NCBI GenBank assembly: GCA_034670405.1
Contig: JAXDDX010000171.1
Span: 1-64,000, forward strand
Direction of reading: 5' to 3'
Length of the DNA stretch: 64,000 nt
From: Hoplostethus atlanticus
Lineage: Eukaryota > Chordata > Actinopteri > Trachichthyiformes > Trachichthyidae
Part shown: positions 33,648 to 43,413 of the stretch, piece by piece
Numbering within the stretch: the first letter of the stretch is position 1
How the letters are laid out: the number at the start of each line of letters is the position of its first letter
The notes under the pieces: generated by a model
What the model was told of the DNA's origin: nothing
Databases searched by the model: none
The model's input: the letters and a program-made list of their open reading frames with translations, nothing else
Program-made: the position numbers and the translations under genes

Positions 33648-35129
33648 GCCGATGATAAGGGCTGGGGAAATGTACTTAATCTGCATTCCAAGAGAGACAC
33701 AGAATAAGTGAACAAAGAAACTCTGGAATGTATTGCAAAAATGTGCTTTCTGTATATGTTTTATTAGATTTAAACTTCACATCCTGTGGCAGATGATGTA
33801 CCCCAATGTAGTATCTTGGTTATTCAAGGCACACAGAATGTGTTATCAGGACTTTTGGTTTACTTGCCAGTATTTTGTGGTAAAACAGTGATGTTTGGTG
33901 TCATAAAAGCCCATTTGTTGTAAGGTGATTACTGGTGATCACTGGCCATCAGGTTGTAAATCTGATGCATGCAAATGAGGGAAACACCTACCACTCCTGA
34001 CATACCATAAAACCCTCTCAGCCCTTGACCCTCTAGCTCGGCTCACAAGAACTCTCACGAACTCGAACGAACAAAGGAGGACAACTCCTGCAACAGGCGG
34101 ACGGGCAAAAACTCAGAAGAAGAAACATCAAGGACTTATTGTAAGTCGCTTTGGATAAAAGTGTCTGCTAAATGACTGTAATGTAATGTAATGTAATGTA
34201 ACCGTCCTGCAGCCCGTCCCGTAACTAAGTTTGAACCTGGCTCAAAGCTCTTCTCTCAGCTCAAGTACCAGATCAGCTCCAGAGTGATTCCTGCCGAGAC
34301 GGACGATTGAGTTCACTCCACCTGATCCAGCTGACTACAAAACCGAGTCAGAAGCCAGACGCTACTCTACTCTGCTCCCTGAACGACGTGAGTCAACACA
34401 TTGACCTATCCCTCTATCTCCACTGAGGTGAACTGTGGGCCCAACGACTCCGACGGACAACGGCCCCCGAACCGCACTCCGCTCCTGACATCGACTGGTC
34501 CAGACCAACACGTGCGTGTGTTTACCTGTCTACTGCGACAGCGCGACAGTTGAACACCCTCTCTCTCTCTCTCCACTATTCTCTGTCCTTCTGTCCCAAG
34601 CCTCCCGGAAACTGTCAGCTGTCCTCCAAGCAATCTTTCGCTGTTGCCATACTACCGCAATTAGACGCATTATAGCTCAGGTCGTGTTGTCGGTGCCAAC
34701 TTCCTTACCATTGCTATTTGCTATATTCTCTGCCACTGTTATTTACCATATCATTTGCCAATATTACCTGCCTCATTTCATTTAACTGTGTTGTACATAT
34801 TGTACATACATTTATCTATCATTATTCTTTGTGTTTAATCAGTTAATAAATCTTTGTATTTATAATATATGTATTTATAAATTTATAAAGACTATTGTGT
34901 GTTATTGATATATCCTGGACATGAAGGGAGAAAATCACTGAAATCTAGAGCTCACTTCTTCTGATTATTAGACTGATATCATTATAAAGAGACTATTCCA
35001 GTGTAAACTGGTGGTGCCCCACGAGTGTTAATTAATATGATATTAATTACTAAGAATAACTATAATAATTGTAGATTTTCCAGAATTGACCAAATAGTCT
35101 CATAGTTCATAACGAAGCAACACGCTACA
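33648..35129 (+). mobile_element. LTR-like repeat, copy 2 (inverted relative to copy 1)
   Basis: From GGGGCCGATGATAAGGGC to the CTACA end, this is the reverse complement of most of 16365-18046. Landmarks: CATGCAAATGAGGGAAACACC with a CATAAAA box about 30 bp on, an AATAAA signal near 34846, and GACTATTCCAGTGTAAACTGG near the end. It lies between the protease and RNase H parts of Gypsy fossil 2, so it inserted there, and the RT part of the host element is no longer visible. The left end does not match copy 1. Confidence 0.65.
34134..34200 (+). mobile_element. Very short L2-tail insertion
   Basis: Only the last 66 bp of the L2-tailed SINE (ACTTATTGTAAGTCGCTTTG, then GTCTGCTAAATGACTG and (TGTAA)n) are present. 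Copy 1 of the surrounding repeat lacks this piece. An extreme 5' truncation is the simplest reading. Confidence 0.75.
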
Positions 35130-35410
35130 GCAGAAACGTGTGTCAGCTGATGCGTCGTCATTCGGCCTCGGTGCTGTACTGATACAGAAGCAGGAAGATG
35201 GTGAGTGGAAGGAAGGAAGATGTGAATGTTTATCCTCCTACCTGCTTGGTCTAAGATTCACACTACAAACAGATCACAAGCCTCTGCTGTCATTACTGAG
35301 CACCAAAGTACTAGATGAGCTTCCCCCTAGAATCCTGAGATTCCCTCTGAGACTGTTGAAGTTCTCCTACGACATAGTGCATGTCTCAGGTAAGCAGCTA
35401 ATCACAGCAG
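35130..35410 (+). pseudogene. RNase H region of Gypsy fossil 2
   Basis: VSADASSFGLGAVLIQKQ, FTLQTDHKPLLSLLSTK and LLKFSYDIVHVSGKQLITA are the hallmarks of the Ty3/Gypsy RNase H, whose task is removing the RNA strand during reverse transcription. The codons after 36293 continue the same protein beyond the guest element. It is broken. Confidence 0.75.
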
Positions 35411-35411
35411 A

Positions 35412-36288
35412 TGTAACGGAGTTAAAAATGCACCTTTTAATAATTCTTATTTTCAATTTATGTTTGTGAATTTTATCTTTATGTGTTATTCTTATTTACT
35501 GTTATTTTTATTGTTTTCTATAAAAATTACTTTCTTGAACGTCGTGCTTCCCTTCTGCACTTCCGGGGTTTCCGTGGTTTCCCCCCGTCTGCCTCTCACA
35601 GTGCCGTTTGCATTGTAGAGGGTAGGTTGTGTGGAAACGCTGCTGCGCTATTTTATTGTTTTCTTTGGAAATTGAACCATTTATGTTGTAAACCTTTGGT
35701 GCATATTGTTTAATGTTGATACTGTTACGTTACCCAGTAGTTTTGTTTTGGTTCTGACCGCTAATATAAGTTTTGCAGATGTCTTTATTTTACAATTTTT
35801 TTAGCGCCATTTGTATTATGGCGCGCTGCCCTGTTATGTGGCTAATGTAGCGCTGCAGACTATGCTAGCATCATTATTTAGTTTAATCCTTTTATGTTGC
35901 ATGTGTCGGAACAGGTGTATGAGGGAAAAAGGGGAAAAGAAGCCAATTGACTGTTTGGTATTGTCTTCTACAGGTATGTGTTTCCCTTTGTTAAATTATA
36001 TATTTTCGTTGTCTCTGTTTAGTCACCCTACCCCACGCGCCATTTTACTTTGCTCACCAGGTGTCACTGTTTTCTCTGTTCTCATAATTTAGGTTGAATG
36101 TTTTACTGTCAGTTTTGGTAGCTTCCCCCCTGTCTGTCTAAGGTCAGTGCCGTTTGCATTGTAGAGGGTGTATGAGGGAAAAAGGGGAAAAGAAGCCAAT
36201 TGACTGTTTGGTATTGTCTTCTACAGAATAAAACCTGAGAGGAGAACAACTTTGAGTCGTCCTTTGTAACCTAAACAAGTCTGTTACA
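35412..36288 (+). mobile_element. TGTAAC...GTTACA element carrying a spliced self-copy
   Basis: The ends TGTAAC/GTTACA are inverted, and the 4-bp flanks CAGA are duplicated (35408-35411 and 36289-36292). The form is that of a solo LTR, with AATAAA at 36227-36232. Inside, segment A (about 35575-35621) and segment B (35915-35973) are 293 bp apart, separated by GTAGGTTG...GGAACAG. Downstream, at about 36121-36226, A and B recur joined with exactly that stretch missing. B in the first copy is followed by GTATGTG, a donor consensus; in the second it is followed by AATAAAACC. I recognise no coding sequence, and the family is unknown. Confidence 0.65.
35622..35914 (+). other. Putative intron (293 bp) inside the element
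   Basis: It starts GTAGGTTG and ends GGAACAG, canonical GT...AG. The second copy of the flanking segments lacks exactly these bases (junction at about 36167/36168). Exact loss at GT...AG borders is best explained by splicing followed by reverse transcription. Confidence 0.6.
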
Positions 36289-36423
36289 CAGACACACTGT
36301 CTAGTGCGCCAGTGAAACACAGGTTCACCCAAACGGAGAAGGAACAAGAGGCAGAGGTCAGAGTCTTTGTAGACTCAATCAGACAGAGCCTCCCAGCTAC
36401 AGAAGGCAGACTCCAGGAGATCG

Positions 36424-37465
36424 TGTCACGGTCTCAGCCGTGCCACCAGTTTCCCTATGTTTAAGATTAAGATTAAGATTAGTCTTTTATTTGCAACGTC
36501 GAACACACATGCAGGGGCGAAGTGGCCGCCAAACACAACACAACACACACACACACATGCAGGGTAGAGTGTCCGAGTTGAATGAATCCTGCTTTTTAAC
36601 CCATCCCCGCCGACCTTCCTCCAAGGACAGCCAGGGAGCAGTGGGTAGCCGCCAACACCAGCGCCCGGGGACCAATTCCAGGTGTACGTCACTGTCTTCG
36701 TCAGGGACAGGACTGGATGTTGCATGTTTTTAGATGGGGTTCTTTTTACAGGAGGAGACCCATGTGAGCATGGGGAGAACATGCAAACTCCACACAGAAA
36801 GGCCTGGGAGATAACCCACCTGGGCACCCCAGACTCAACAGCGCCCCAGGCGGGAATCGAACCCAGGACTTTCTTGCTGTGAGGCAGCAGTGCAAGCACT
36901 GCGCCACCGTGCCACGTTCTCCCTCCCCTTTGTGTTTCTAGTGCATCTATGTCTGTCCTGTGTGTGTATGTGTTGGTGGGCGTGGCTCCAGACTCCCGCA
37001 CCTCCCCGGCTTCATCACCCACATCACCCACATCTCGCTCACCTGCTCTACCTCCCACACCTGTGGATCATCATCAGCTCCAGTTTAAGAACCCTGGCTT
37101 TCCAACCACTCTTCGCCAGATCGTTGATTCAGCCAATGTGGTCAGCCTCACGTTCCCGGCCCTCTAGAATTGTGCATTCTAGCTCTGTGTGTTTCCTAAG
37201 TCGTCCTAACCCTGTTTTCTCTGTGTCCCAGGATCTCAACCCAGCCATACCACTCTTCTCCCTGCCTGCTTGCCTGTTCACCACCTGCCTGCCTCGCCAG
37301 CCGCGTCCACCACCAGTTTCCCCGGCTTCTCCCTGCTTCCGCCTCCTGCTCCTTCCCCTGCCTCCGCTCCAGCCTTTCCCCCCGGTTTCCCCTCAATAAA
37401 TATCCATTGTTTTCCATACTCCGAGTCTGGGTTTGCATTTGGGTCCAACCAGTGATATCGTAACA
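36424..37465 (+). mobile_element. Solo LTR B, family 1, holding a SINE (fossil)
   Basis: TGTCACGGTC...TCGTAACA with a perfect 5-bp duplication GATCG (36419-36423 and 37466-37470). It carries GTTTAAGAACCCTGGC as a TATA-type site, CTTCGCCAGATCGTTG, AATAAA at 37396-37401 and GGGTCCAACC. A SINE of about 450 bp interrupts it near its start. It sits in the pol region of Gypsy fossil 2. Confidence 0.85.
36464..36916 (-). mobile_element. tRNA-headed SINE
   Basis: On the minus strand the head starts GGCACGGTGGCGCAGTGC (A box at 36892-36906) and has GGGTTCGATTCCC (B box at about 36852-36864). The body is TTTCTGTGTGGAGTTTGCATG, then CCCCATGCTCACATGGG, the widespread fish repeat of this head type. The 3' end is (AATCTT)n at 36464-36481. 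RNA polymerase III would use the two boxes. The insertion is younger than solo LTR B, which it interrupts. Confidence 0.75.
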
Positions 37466-37469
37466 GATC

Positions 37470-38460
37470 GCCGTGAAAGAGAAAGCCAACCCGTCTGTTG
37501 CAAACTGATAGTCAAACTATCTAGGAGCTAGGAGTATACTGGTCAGAGAAAGATGAAATACTGGACATTACTGGCACAAGGGCCACCAGGGAATGGCCGC
37601 CAGAGCCTGTCAGTCTGTCTGGTGGCCAAGGCTGTCTGTCCATATCAGCCAGAAAGTGGAACAATGCAACACCTTTGTGAAACACAGAGCAGCACAAAGA
37701 GAACCACTGATATCAACACCCATACCAGAGAGACCATGGCAACACATTGGCACAGACTTGTTTTTCTGGGAGAAGGAAACTTACCTACTGGTTGTTGACT
37801 ATTTTCTCATTATATTGAAGTGGCTCATCTACGTGTAGCCACAGCCAACACTGTCATATCAGCCTTGAAGAAGGCCTGGGCCCTGCCAGGTGGTGTCAGA
37901 CAACGTGTCAGACAACGGGCCACAGTATGTCTGTGCCCTCTTCAAAGACTTTGCTACTGAGTTTCGGTTTCACTCACATCACCAGCAGCCCCAGATATCC
38001 CCAACCAAATGAGAAGCGGAGCGCACTGTTGGTACAGTGAAAAGGGCTGTGGAAGGAAGGAGGAGATCAAGCAAAAGCTCTACTGACCTACCGCACCACT
38101 CCACTGGAGTGTGACTATGCCCCAGCACAGCTCCTAATGGGGAGACAGCTACGCACCAATCTACCCCAGCTGCCAAGGGCTCTGGCTCCACACTGGCCCA
38201 ACATCAGGCAGTTCCGGAGAGAGAAATGCTCGGGAAGGGGCGGCAAGAGCAGTGCTACAACAAGCGTCACAGAGCACGTCACCTTCCTGATAGGCACCCA
38301 GGTCAGAGCGTATGGCTGCCCATAGAGAAGAGACTCACCAGCCAGACTCTCAGGCTGCAGCGGGGCCTGACAAAAAGACAGAGACTGTTCAGCAGACGGG
38401 TGGTGTCCAGAACACCAATTATGTTACGTCATCAGGCAGGCAGTCACGTCCACCCATGAG
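37470..38460 (+). pseudogene. Integrase region of Gypsy fossil 2
   Basis: Recognisable pieces: TPIPERPWQHIGTDLFFW (first catalytic Asp), VSDNGPQYVCALFKDFA (second Asp) and AERTVGTVKRAVEG (Glu region), then a C-terminal part with CYNKRHRARHLPD and LTKRQRLFSRR. Family role: insertion of the cDNA. It is broken in several places. Confidence 0.75.
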
Positions 38461-38589
38461 ACTTGACCTTTAGACCGTTAGAGTGGACTTGTGTCTAAGT
38501 GGTTACGCAGATCTTAGTTCAGAACTGCATTTGTTTACAAAATACAATACTGTTGGTAAATGTGGTTGTTTCTTACTTAACAGGGGAGT

Positions 38590-38724
38590 TGTCCTGTAAG
38601 GGTTAATTGTGTGGTCGGGCTGTGACCCGTGAGGAAGTGGGAGGGGGCTTGTGTGGGGTCTTGGAGTAAAGAGTTGGACCTACCTTTCCCTCTCGGTCTC
38701 GTGAGATAATATCATTATATAACA
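38590..38724 (+). repeat. 3' LTR of Gypsy fossil 2
   Basis: It starts TGTCCTGTAAGGGTTAATTG after a purine-rich tract and ends TATAACA before GTCAG. It is slightly diverged from the 5' LTR. Confidence 0.85.
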
Positions 38725-38729
38725 GTCAG

Positions 38730-39597
38730 GGCTCTGTTGCATCGCCCTCCACTTAACCCACTTAACCAGCTGAGTGAGGCAGTAATCCCCCAAAAACCTA
38801 ACAGCCGAGCCAGACTATCTATGTGTACTGGTGGGGCACCCACCATACAACAAGTAGATATCACACTTTGTCTCTCTCGAAGGGAGACTTAGTGACAAAA
38901 TGCAAGCTATTGCATTTCTGGATCTAACTCGATCATTCTAGCCTTATGTGAGACCTATGTGTACAGCCAGGCACCAGCTGCCATGTGGCCATTCCTTGTT
39001 GCACAGCTTGGCTCTTCAACTGTGGTGCCGCAGTCCTCGCTGAGGCGGGGGACAACAGCGGCGCTACCTCGGGCCGTCTCGGCTGACGCACGCGTAATGT
39101 GGTGTGGCACCCTGGGGGAAAAGCCGGGTGCCACAAGCCCAATCTGACGGCACGTTCAAGTCACACATCACTCTGGAGTCAAGATTCAAAAGGAAATGAT
39201 AATTTACTGGGTAAATTACACCAAAGACAAATCATAAATGAACACTCCAGCTTGTATGGGGATTTCCAGCAGCCTCCCTGGCTGCTCGCTAGGTCCAGTC
39301 AATTCTCTCCCTCCCATGGACTGCAGATTCCCCTTTTTATGCTTGTCACATAATCAGCTCCCACCTGGCTGATTGGGACGCGGTTCAGCTGGGGCAATAT
39401 GGCCGCCTGGCTGTGGCATGCTGGGGAATGTAGTCCCTTCCCCACAGTTTTCTAATGGCAAATGCCTCGGTCTGCCATAGCGGATGGACTCGAGGGACCA
39501 GAGGTACCCCAGCAGCTGCACCCACTCATGCGGGCTGGACAGGCGCTGCACGGGCATAGTGACCCTTGGCAGATAAAATGCCAACAAGGAATATACT
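38730..39597. other. Unassigned stretch, possibly another LTR in part
   Basis: No gene. From about 39096 (TGTGGTGTGGCACCCTGGGG, with a GGCACCC...GGGTGCC inverted pair) to about 39590, the minus strand shows a CATAAAAAGGGG box near 39338 and AGTAAATT near 39208, which would suit an LTR. I found no target duplication, so I do not call it. Confidence 0.3.
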
Positions 39598-40254
39598 TGT
39601 GGCAGATGGGAGGAGGGTGGGTTGAGGCTTAACTTGGATCCAGGGGAGAGTTGAGTCGGTGGACTGACTCTACCCTGGATCCGGGACCGGCTGCGGCCAA
39701 TTAAGCCTGATTGCAGCCGGGCCCTTTTTAACCTGCGTGTGGATGTGGGACTGTGTGAGAGCGCCAGTGTGAGAGGCTGGCAGAGAGAATGGAGTTCGGC
39801 AGGAGACAGAGTCGAGTCGGACTGTGTGGGAGAGTAGACAAGCCAGCAGAAGCCGCGTCCAAGCGAGGTCCCCGGCGGGGTTGCCGGGACGGAGGCGAGG
39901 GTGCGAGCGGCGGAGCGAAGGAGTGGGAGAGCGGGCGTCGAAGTCGGCGACAGCGACCTGCCAAGCTCTGCGGAGGATGCGGCCGGGTGCAGCCTGGAAG
40001 GGCTGTCCAGTCGGGGTTGGGGCGGGACTCCCCTGGAAGCCCGGCGGACTGGACCAGCCTTGGTGCTCCGCGGCTGACCTGCCGGGAGGGAGGAGGCGCG
40101 CGCCGGGAAAGACGGCGCTCTTCACTGCCGTCAACTCCGGGGCCGGGTTTAGATTGCTGGTTTTGTGAATAAAACGGCCCGCTGGCCAGTTAACTCTCCT
40201 CCTGCCTATGTCTCTGTCTGTCACAGACCCCGGTACTGTGGCGAGCCCGCCACA
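39598..40254 (+). mobile_element. Solo LTR E, family 2 (fossil)
   Basis: TGTGGCAG...CCGCCACA with a perfect 5-bp duplication ATACT (39593-39597 and 40255-40259). Landmarks: CTGGATCCGGGACCGGCTG, CCTTTTTAACCTGCGTG (a TATA-like position) and AATAAAACGGCCCGCTGG as the polyadenylation region. A second member lies 330 bp to the right. GC-rich frames across it are not genes. Confidence 0.85.
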
Positions 40255-40259
40255 ATACT

Positions 40260-40579
40260 ATACATGAATAGAACTATGTGTATAGTGGAGCACCCACTAT
40301 GTTGATGAGGATGCCCAAAAGTGATATAACACTATAGCCGGCAATATAAAAGTAGCAAAAGAAAATAAATCCCCCTCCCCGTTGCAGGCCTGTTATGAAG
40401 GATGAATAAAAACCCACTGGGTGAATGTCCAGTAGATGAAACGATCTGGGTAATGCAGTCCTCCTCCCAGCAGTCGTGAATGGGAGCTCCCTTCGCCTCG
40501 CCATACAGCCGTCACCGTGCAACCCCGCCAGGGTCTACTGCATTTAATGTACATAAACTATAACCAGTTATAAGTAAAT
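40260..40579. other. Short stretch between two solo LTRs
   Basis: Nothing recognised. It includes an AGCACCCACTATG motif that faintly resembles GGCACCCACCATAC at about 38835; too short to interpret. Confidence 0.3.
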
Positions 40580-40584
40580 AATAT

Positions 40585-41132
40585 TGTGGCAGAGTGGGGG
40601 AGGGTGGGGGTGAGGCTTAGGCTGGATCCAGGGGAGAGTTGAGTGGACTGACTCTCCCTGGATCCAGTGTACTGACTCTCCCCTGGATCCAGCACCGGCT
40701 GGGGCCAATTAAGGCCGATTGCAGCCGGGTCCTTTTTAACCTGGGTGTGACTGTGTGAGAGGTTGGATTTGTGTGACTGAGTTTGACAGGAGACTGTTGA
40801 GTCGAGTCGGACTATGGAGCGGAGAGCCAGCGTGATCAGCAGCGGCAACCGACCAAGGTCCGCGGAGGATGCAGCCGGGAGCAGCCTGCAAGAGCTGGAG
40901 CTGGTATGCTCCTGGAAGCCTGGTGGACTGGCTAGCTTTGGTGCTCTGCGACTGACCCACCAGGACAGAGGGAGGTGCACCAGCCGATGGAGATGACACT
41001 GAGAGCAGCAGTCGAGATCGGGCCGAATTAATATTGCTGAGTACAAATAAAGCGGCCTGCTGGCCCGTTAACTCTGCCCTCCTGCCTTTGTCTCTGTCTG
41101 TCGTAGCCCCGGTTGTAGAGAGCCTTGCTACA
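40585..41132 (+). mobile_element. Solo LTR F, family 2 (fossil)
   Basis: TGTGGCAGAG...CTTGCTACA with a perfect 5-bp duplication AATAT (40580-40584 and 41133-41137). It shares CCTTTTTAACCTGGGTG and AATAAAGCGGCCTGCTGG with LTR E, but contains a small internal duplication around CTGACTCTCCCTGGATCC (40660-40690). Confidence 0.85.
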
Positions 41133-41222
41133 AATATATAAACCATATCCCTGAAATTAGTCCTTATTTATTCAAACTATATTATTAATGGAGTTATTAT
41201 TTTTACTGGTATAGTAAAAAGT

Positions 41223-41777
41223 TGTTACGACCGTGTTTAATGAACCCAAGTGCAAAACTCAGAGACAGAGACGTAGATAGGGAAAACCAGGTTTACTGGG
41301 GAATCGGTAAGGGGAAAGGCAAGGCAGGATGGCAAGCTGGGGAGATGGGGCTGGTGCAGGAGCGGGGTGAACGGAGCGGGGAACCAGGAAGACAGACAGG
41401 TAGGCAGGCGGTGGCAGGTCGGCAGGCGGGGAGTCGGGGAAGGAGACTGGATCTGGACAAAGGATAGTTGAGGTTAGTCACAAGGCGTAGGGAAACTTTG
41501 AGTAAGCAACTACAAAGCGGCCGAGAAACGCGACTGACGGGGCAGTACAAACAACGATCTGGCGATGAGTGGTTGGAAAGCCGGGGTTCTTATACTGGAG
41601 GAGATGACTTGATGAATCGCAGGTGTGAGAGGCAGAGCAGGTGAGCGGGAGTTGATGATGAGCCAGAGACGAACTGGAGTCAGGAGCCATGCCTACCAAC
41701 ACATACTGTACACAGAAGCACAGACAGACAGACAGGTAGAGAGACACTGCTAGGAGGCAGAAGTGGAGGGCGTGACA
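41223..41777 (-). mobile_element. Solo LTR D, family 1 (fossil)
   Basis: Minus orientation: begins TGTCACGCCCTCC at 41777 and ends CGGTCGTAACA at 41223. The 5-bp duplication AAAGT is perfect (41218-41222 and 41778-41782). The TATA-type site is AGTATAAGAACCCCGGC, and the signal region has AGTAAACCTGG. It lies about 700 bp upstream of the first odorant receptor. Confidence 0.85.
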
Positions 41778-41782
41778 AAAGT

Positions 41783-42483
41783 TAAACAATGGGGTTCATT
41801 AACCTGGGGTTACATCTAGTTACCTCAGTGTTTGGAAATAGGTCACTAGCTAACTGGTTTTAGTTTTAGTTTTAAAAATCACCGTGATAGGGTACATGAG
41901 GAGATTTTGACATAACAAATCTTGAAACTCAGACTTGGGAAAACAAAGAATATCTGAGTTCTAGAAGTACAGACACTGACAATGCTCTGGTTGCACACAC
42001 CTTATGCACCGGGCAGATGGCATGGTGACATGATGACATGATGGGGAAGTTTCTAGATTCTCCAGGGTGTAATGGCTGTGGTGACATCAACATGGTGTGA
42101 CAGGTTTAAGATGCTCTCAGCTCCACCTGTGAGCAGCTGTGGTCTGCCTGGCCACAGACCTCTCACAACATAATGAGGCTCTTCTATGAGTGGGGGGAGG
42201 TATAGAGTACCAGGTTGGTAACTATAATAGAAGTGTGTTACGTTTACCTTAGTGTTTAGGCTCTTCTATATGTTTTGATGTTAGAAAATGTTTTAATTAC
42301 TTACTCTTAATTGTGTTGCTTGTGTTCATTGAGTTAATCTTCTTTTACACAGTCACCATTTCAAATCTGACCAGCAATTTCTCTTAACAAGGAGAGGCAG
42401 CTGCATCATAAATACTCACAAGATCCATCTATTGGGTCTTCTTTTTTCATCATCTCTGGCACAATCTGTGGAATCTGTGTTAA
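41783..42483. other. 5' flank of the first odorant receptor
   Basis: No element recognised. It is the likely upstream region of the receptor. I see no convincing TATA box or splice site that I would commit to. Confidence 0.4.
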
Positions 42484-43413
42484 ATGGAAAATAGTAGTCT
42501 TTATTTCAACCTCACCATGTTTGTGAACATAGGCTACTACCGCTACCCAGCCTTTGTCTTGTGTTTCATGCTGTATTCTCTCATTGTCTCTGCTAATCTT
42601 GTCATAATAATGGTAATATCACGAGAGACAGCACTACATCAGCCCATGTATATTTTCATTGTGTGTCTTTGCATTAACTCTCTGTATGGTTCTGCTGGCT
42701 TCTTCCTCAGATTCCTAAGGGACCTTTTATCTGATACTCATTTGATATCACGCCCAGCTTGCTTCAGTCAGATATATGTCATTTATACGTACGCATCATA
42801 TGAGCTCACTATTCTGAGCGTTATGGCATATGATAGGTTTGTCGCTGTATGTCAGCCTTTACATTACCACAACAAGATGACGAACAAAGCAGTCTCAAAG
42901 TTAGCAGCCTTAGTATGGATCTATCCAGCCTTTTCTATTGCAACATGTGTTTATTTGTCCTTCAGACTTCCCTTGTGTGGTAATAAAATACCTAAAGTAT
43001 TCTGTGCCAATTGGCCTGTTGTAAAATTGTCATGTGTTACCACTGTAATCAATAACCTTGTTGGCATGTTAGTGAGTACTACTACAGTCTTTCTGCCCCT
43101 GGTTTTTGTCTTGTATACCTATATACGGATTTTGCTTGTTTGTAGGAAAGGTTCTTCAGAATTCAAGGGCAAAGTGTTGCAAAGTTGTCTCCCACACATT
43201 ATTACATTTGTCAATTATTCCATTACTGTGTTTTGTGATGTTGCCCTTAGCCGTTTGAATCTTGAAGAGTTGAATCCATTTGTAGCTGTAATTTTATCTC
43301 TTGAGTTTGTTGTCATTCCTCCCATTCTGAACCCTCTTGTGTATGGCCTAAAGTTACCAGAAATTAGAAGACTTATATTCAGGATGTTATCATGCTCAAA
43401 AACCATACCTTAG
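42484..43413 (+). CDS. Odorant receptor, teleost class (likely delta group)
   Basis: An intact single exon of 309 residues, the usual odorant receptor length. It is a seven-helix G-protein-coupled receptor of the cilia of olfactory neurons that signals through the olfactory G protein when an odorant (for fish, often amino acids or other water-borne molecules) binds. N-glycosylation sites lie at Asn3 and Asn9. Helix 1 (about 22-45) has the conserved Asn38. LHQPMYIFIVCLCINSLYG (51-69) begins helix 2. Cys93 is the expected extracellular cysteine. MAYDRFVAVCQPLHY (114-128) closes helix 3. The last helix ends NPLVYGLKLPEIRRLIF. The start is the first ATG in frame, with the N-terminal tail of normal length. 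Group assignment rests on general resemblance only. No frame break or missing motif is seen. Confidence 0.93.
   Translation: MENSSLYFNLTMFVNIGYYRYPAFVLCFMLYSLIVSANLVIIMVISRETALHQPMYIFIVCLCINSLYGSAGFFLRFLRDLLSDTHLISRPACFSQIYVIYTYASYELTILSVMAYDRFVAVCQPLHYHNKMTNKAVSKLAALVWIYPAFSIATCVYLSFRLPLCGNKIPKVFCANWPVVKLSCVTTVINNLVGMLVSTTTVFLPLVFVLYTYIRILLVCRKGSSEFKGKVLQSCLPHIITFVNYSITVFCDVALSRLNLEELNPFVAVILSLEFVVIPPILNPLVYGLKLPEIRRLIFRMLSCSKTIP

Larger units (their letters stand above)
31951..38724 (+). mobile_element. Ty3/Gypsy fossil 2, with LTRs and nested guests
   Basis: Both LTRs start TGTCCTGTAAGGGTTAATTG (31951-32079 and 38590-38724). A 5-bp duplication GTCAG flanks the whole (31946-31950 and 38725-38729), and a purine-rich AACAGGGGAGT precedes the 3' LTR. 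Parts seen: gag with protease (about 32338-33413), RNase H (35130-35410), integrase (about 37470-38460). Guests: an LTR-like repeat (33648-35129), the element 35412-36288, and solo LTR B with its SINE (36424-37465). It is broken in many places. The two LTRs differ at several bases, so it is not young. Confidence 0.85.

Noticed and set aside
36426-37058. A 210-codon minus-strand frame
   Set aside because: It crosses from a solo LTR into a SINE and back, so it is not a gene.
39096-39590. A seventh solo LTR
   Set aside because: TATA-like and polyadenylation-like sites fit, but no matching 5-bp flanks were found.
39670-40224. Long GC-rich open frames on both strands (up to 184 codons)
   Set aside because: They lie wholly inside solo LTR E, have no domain, and are open in several frames because of composition.
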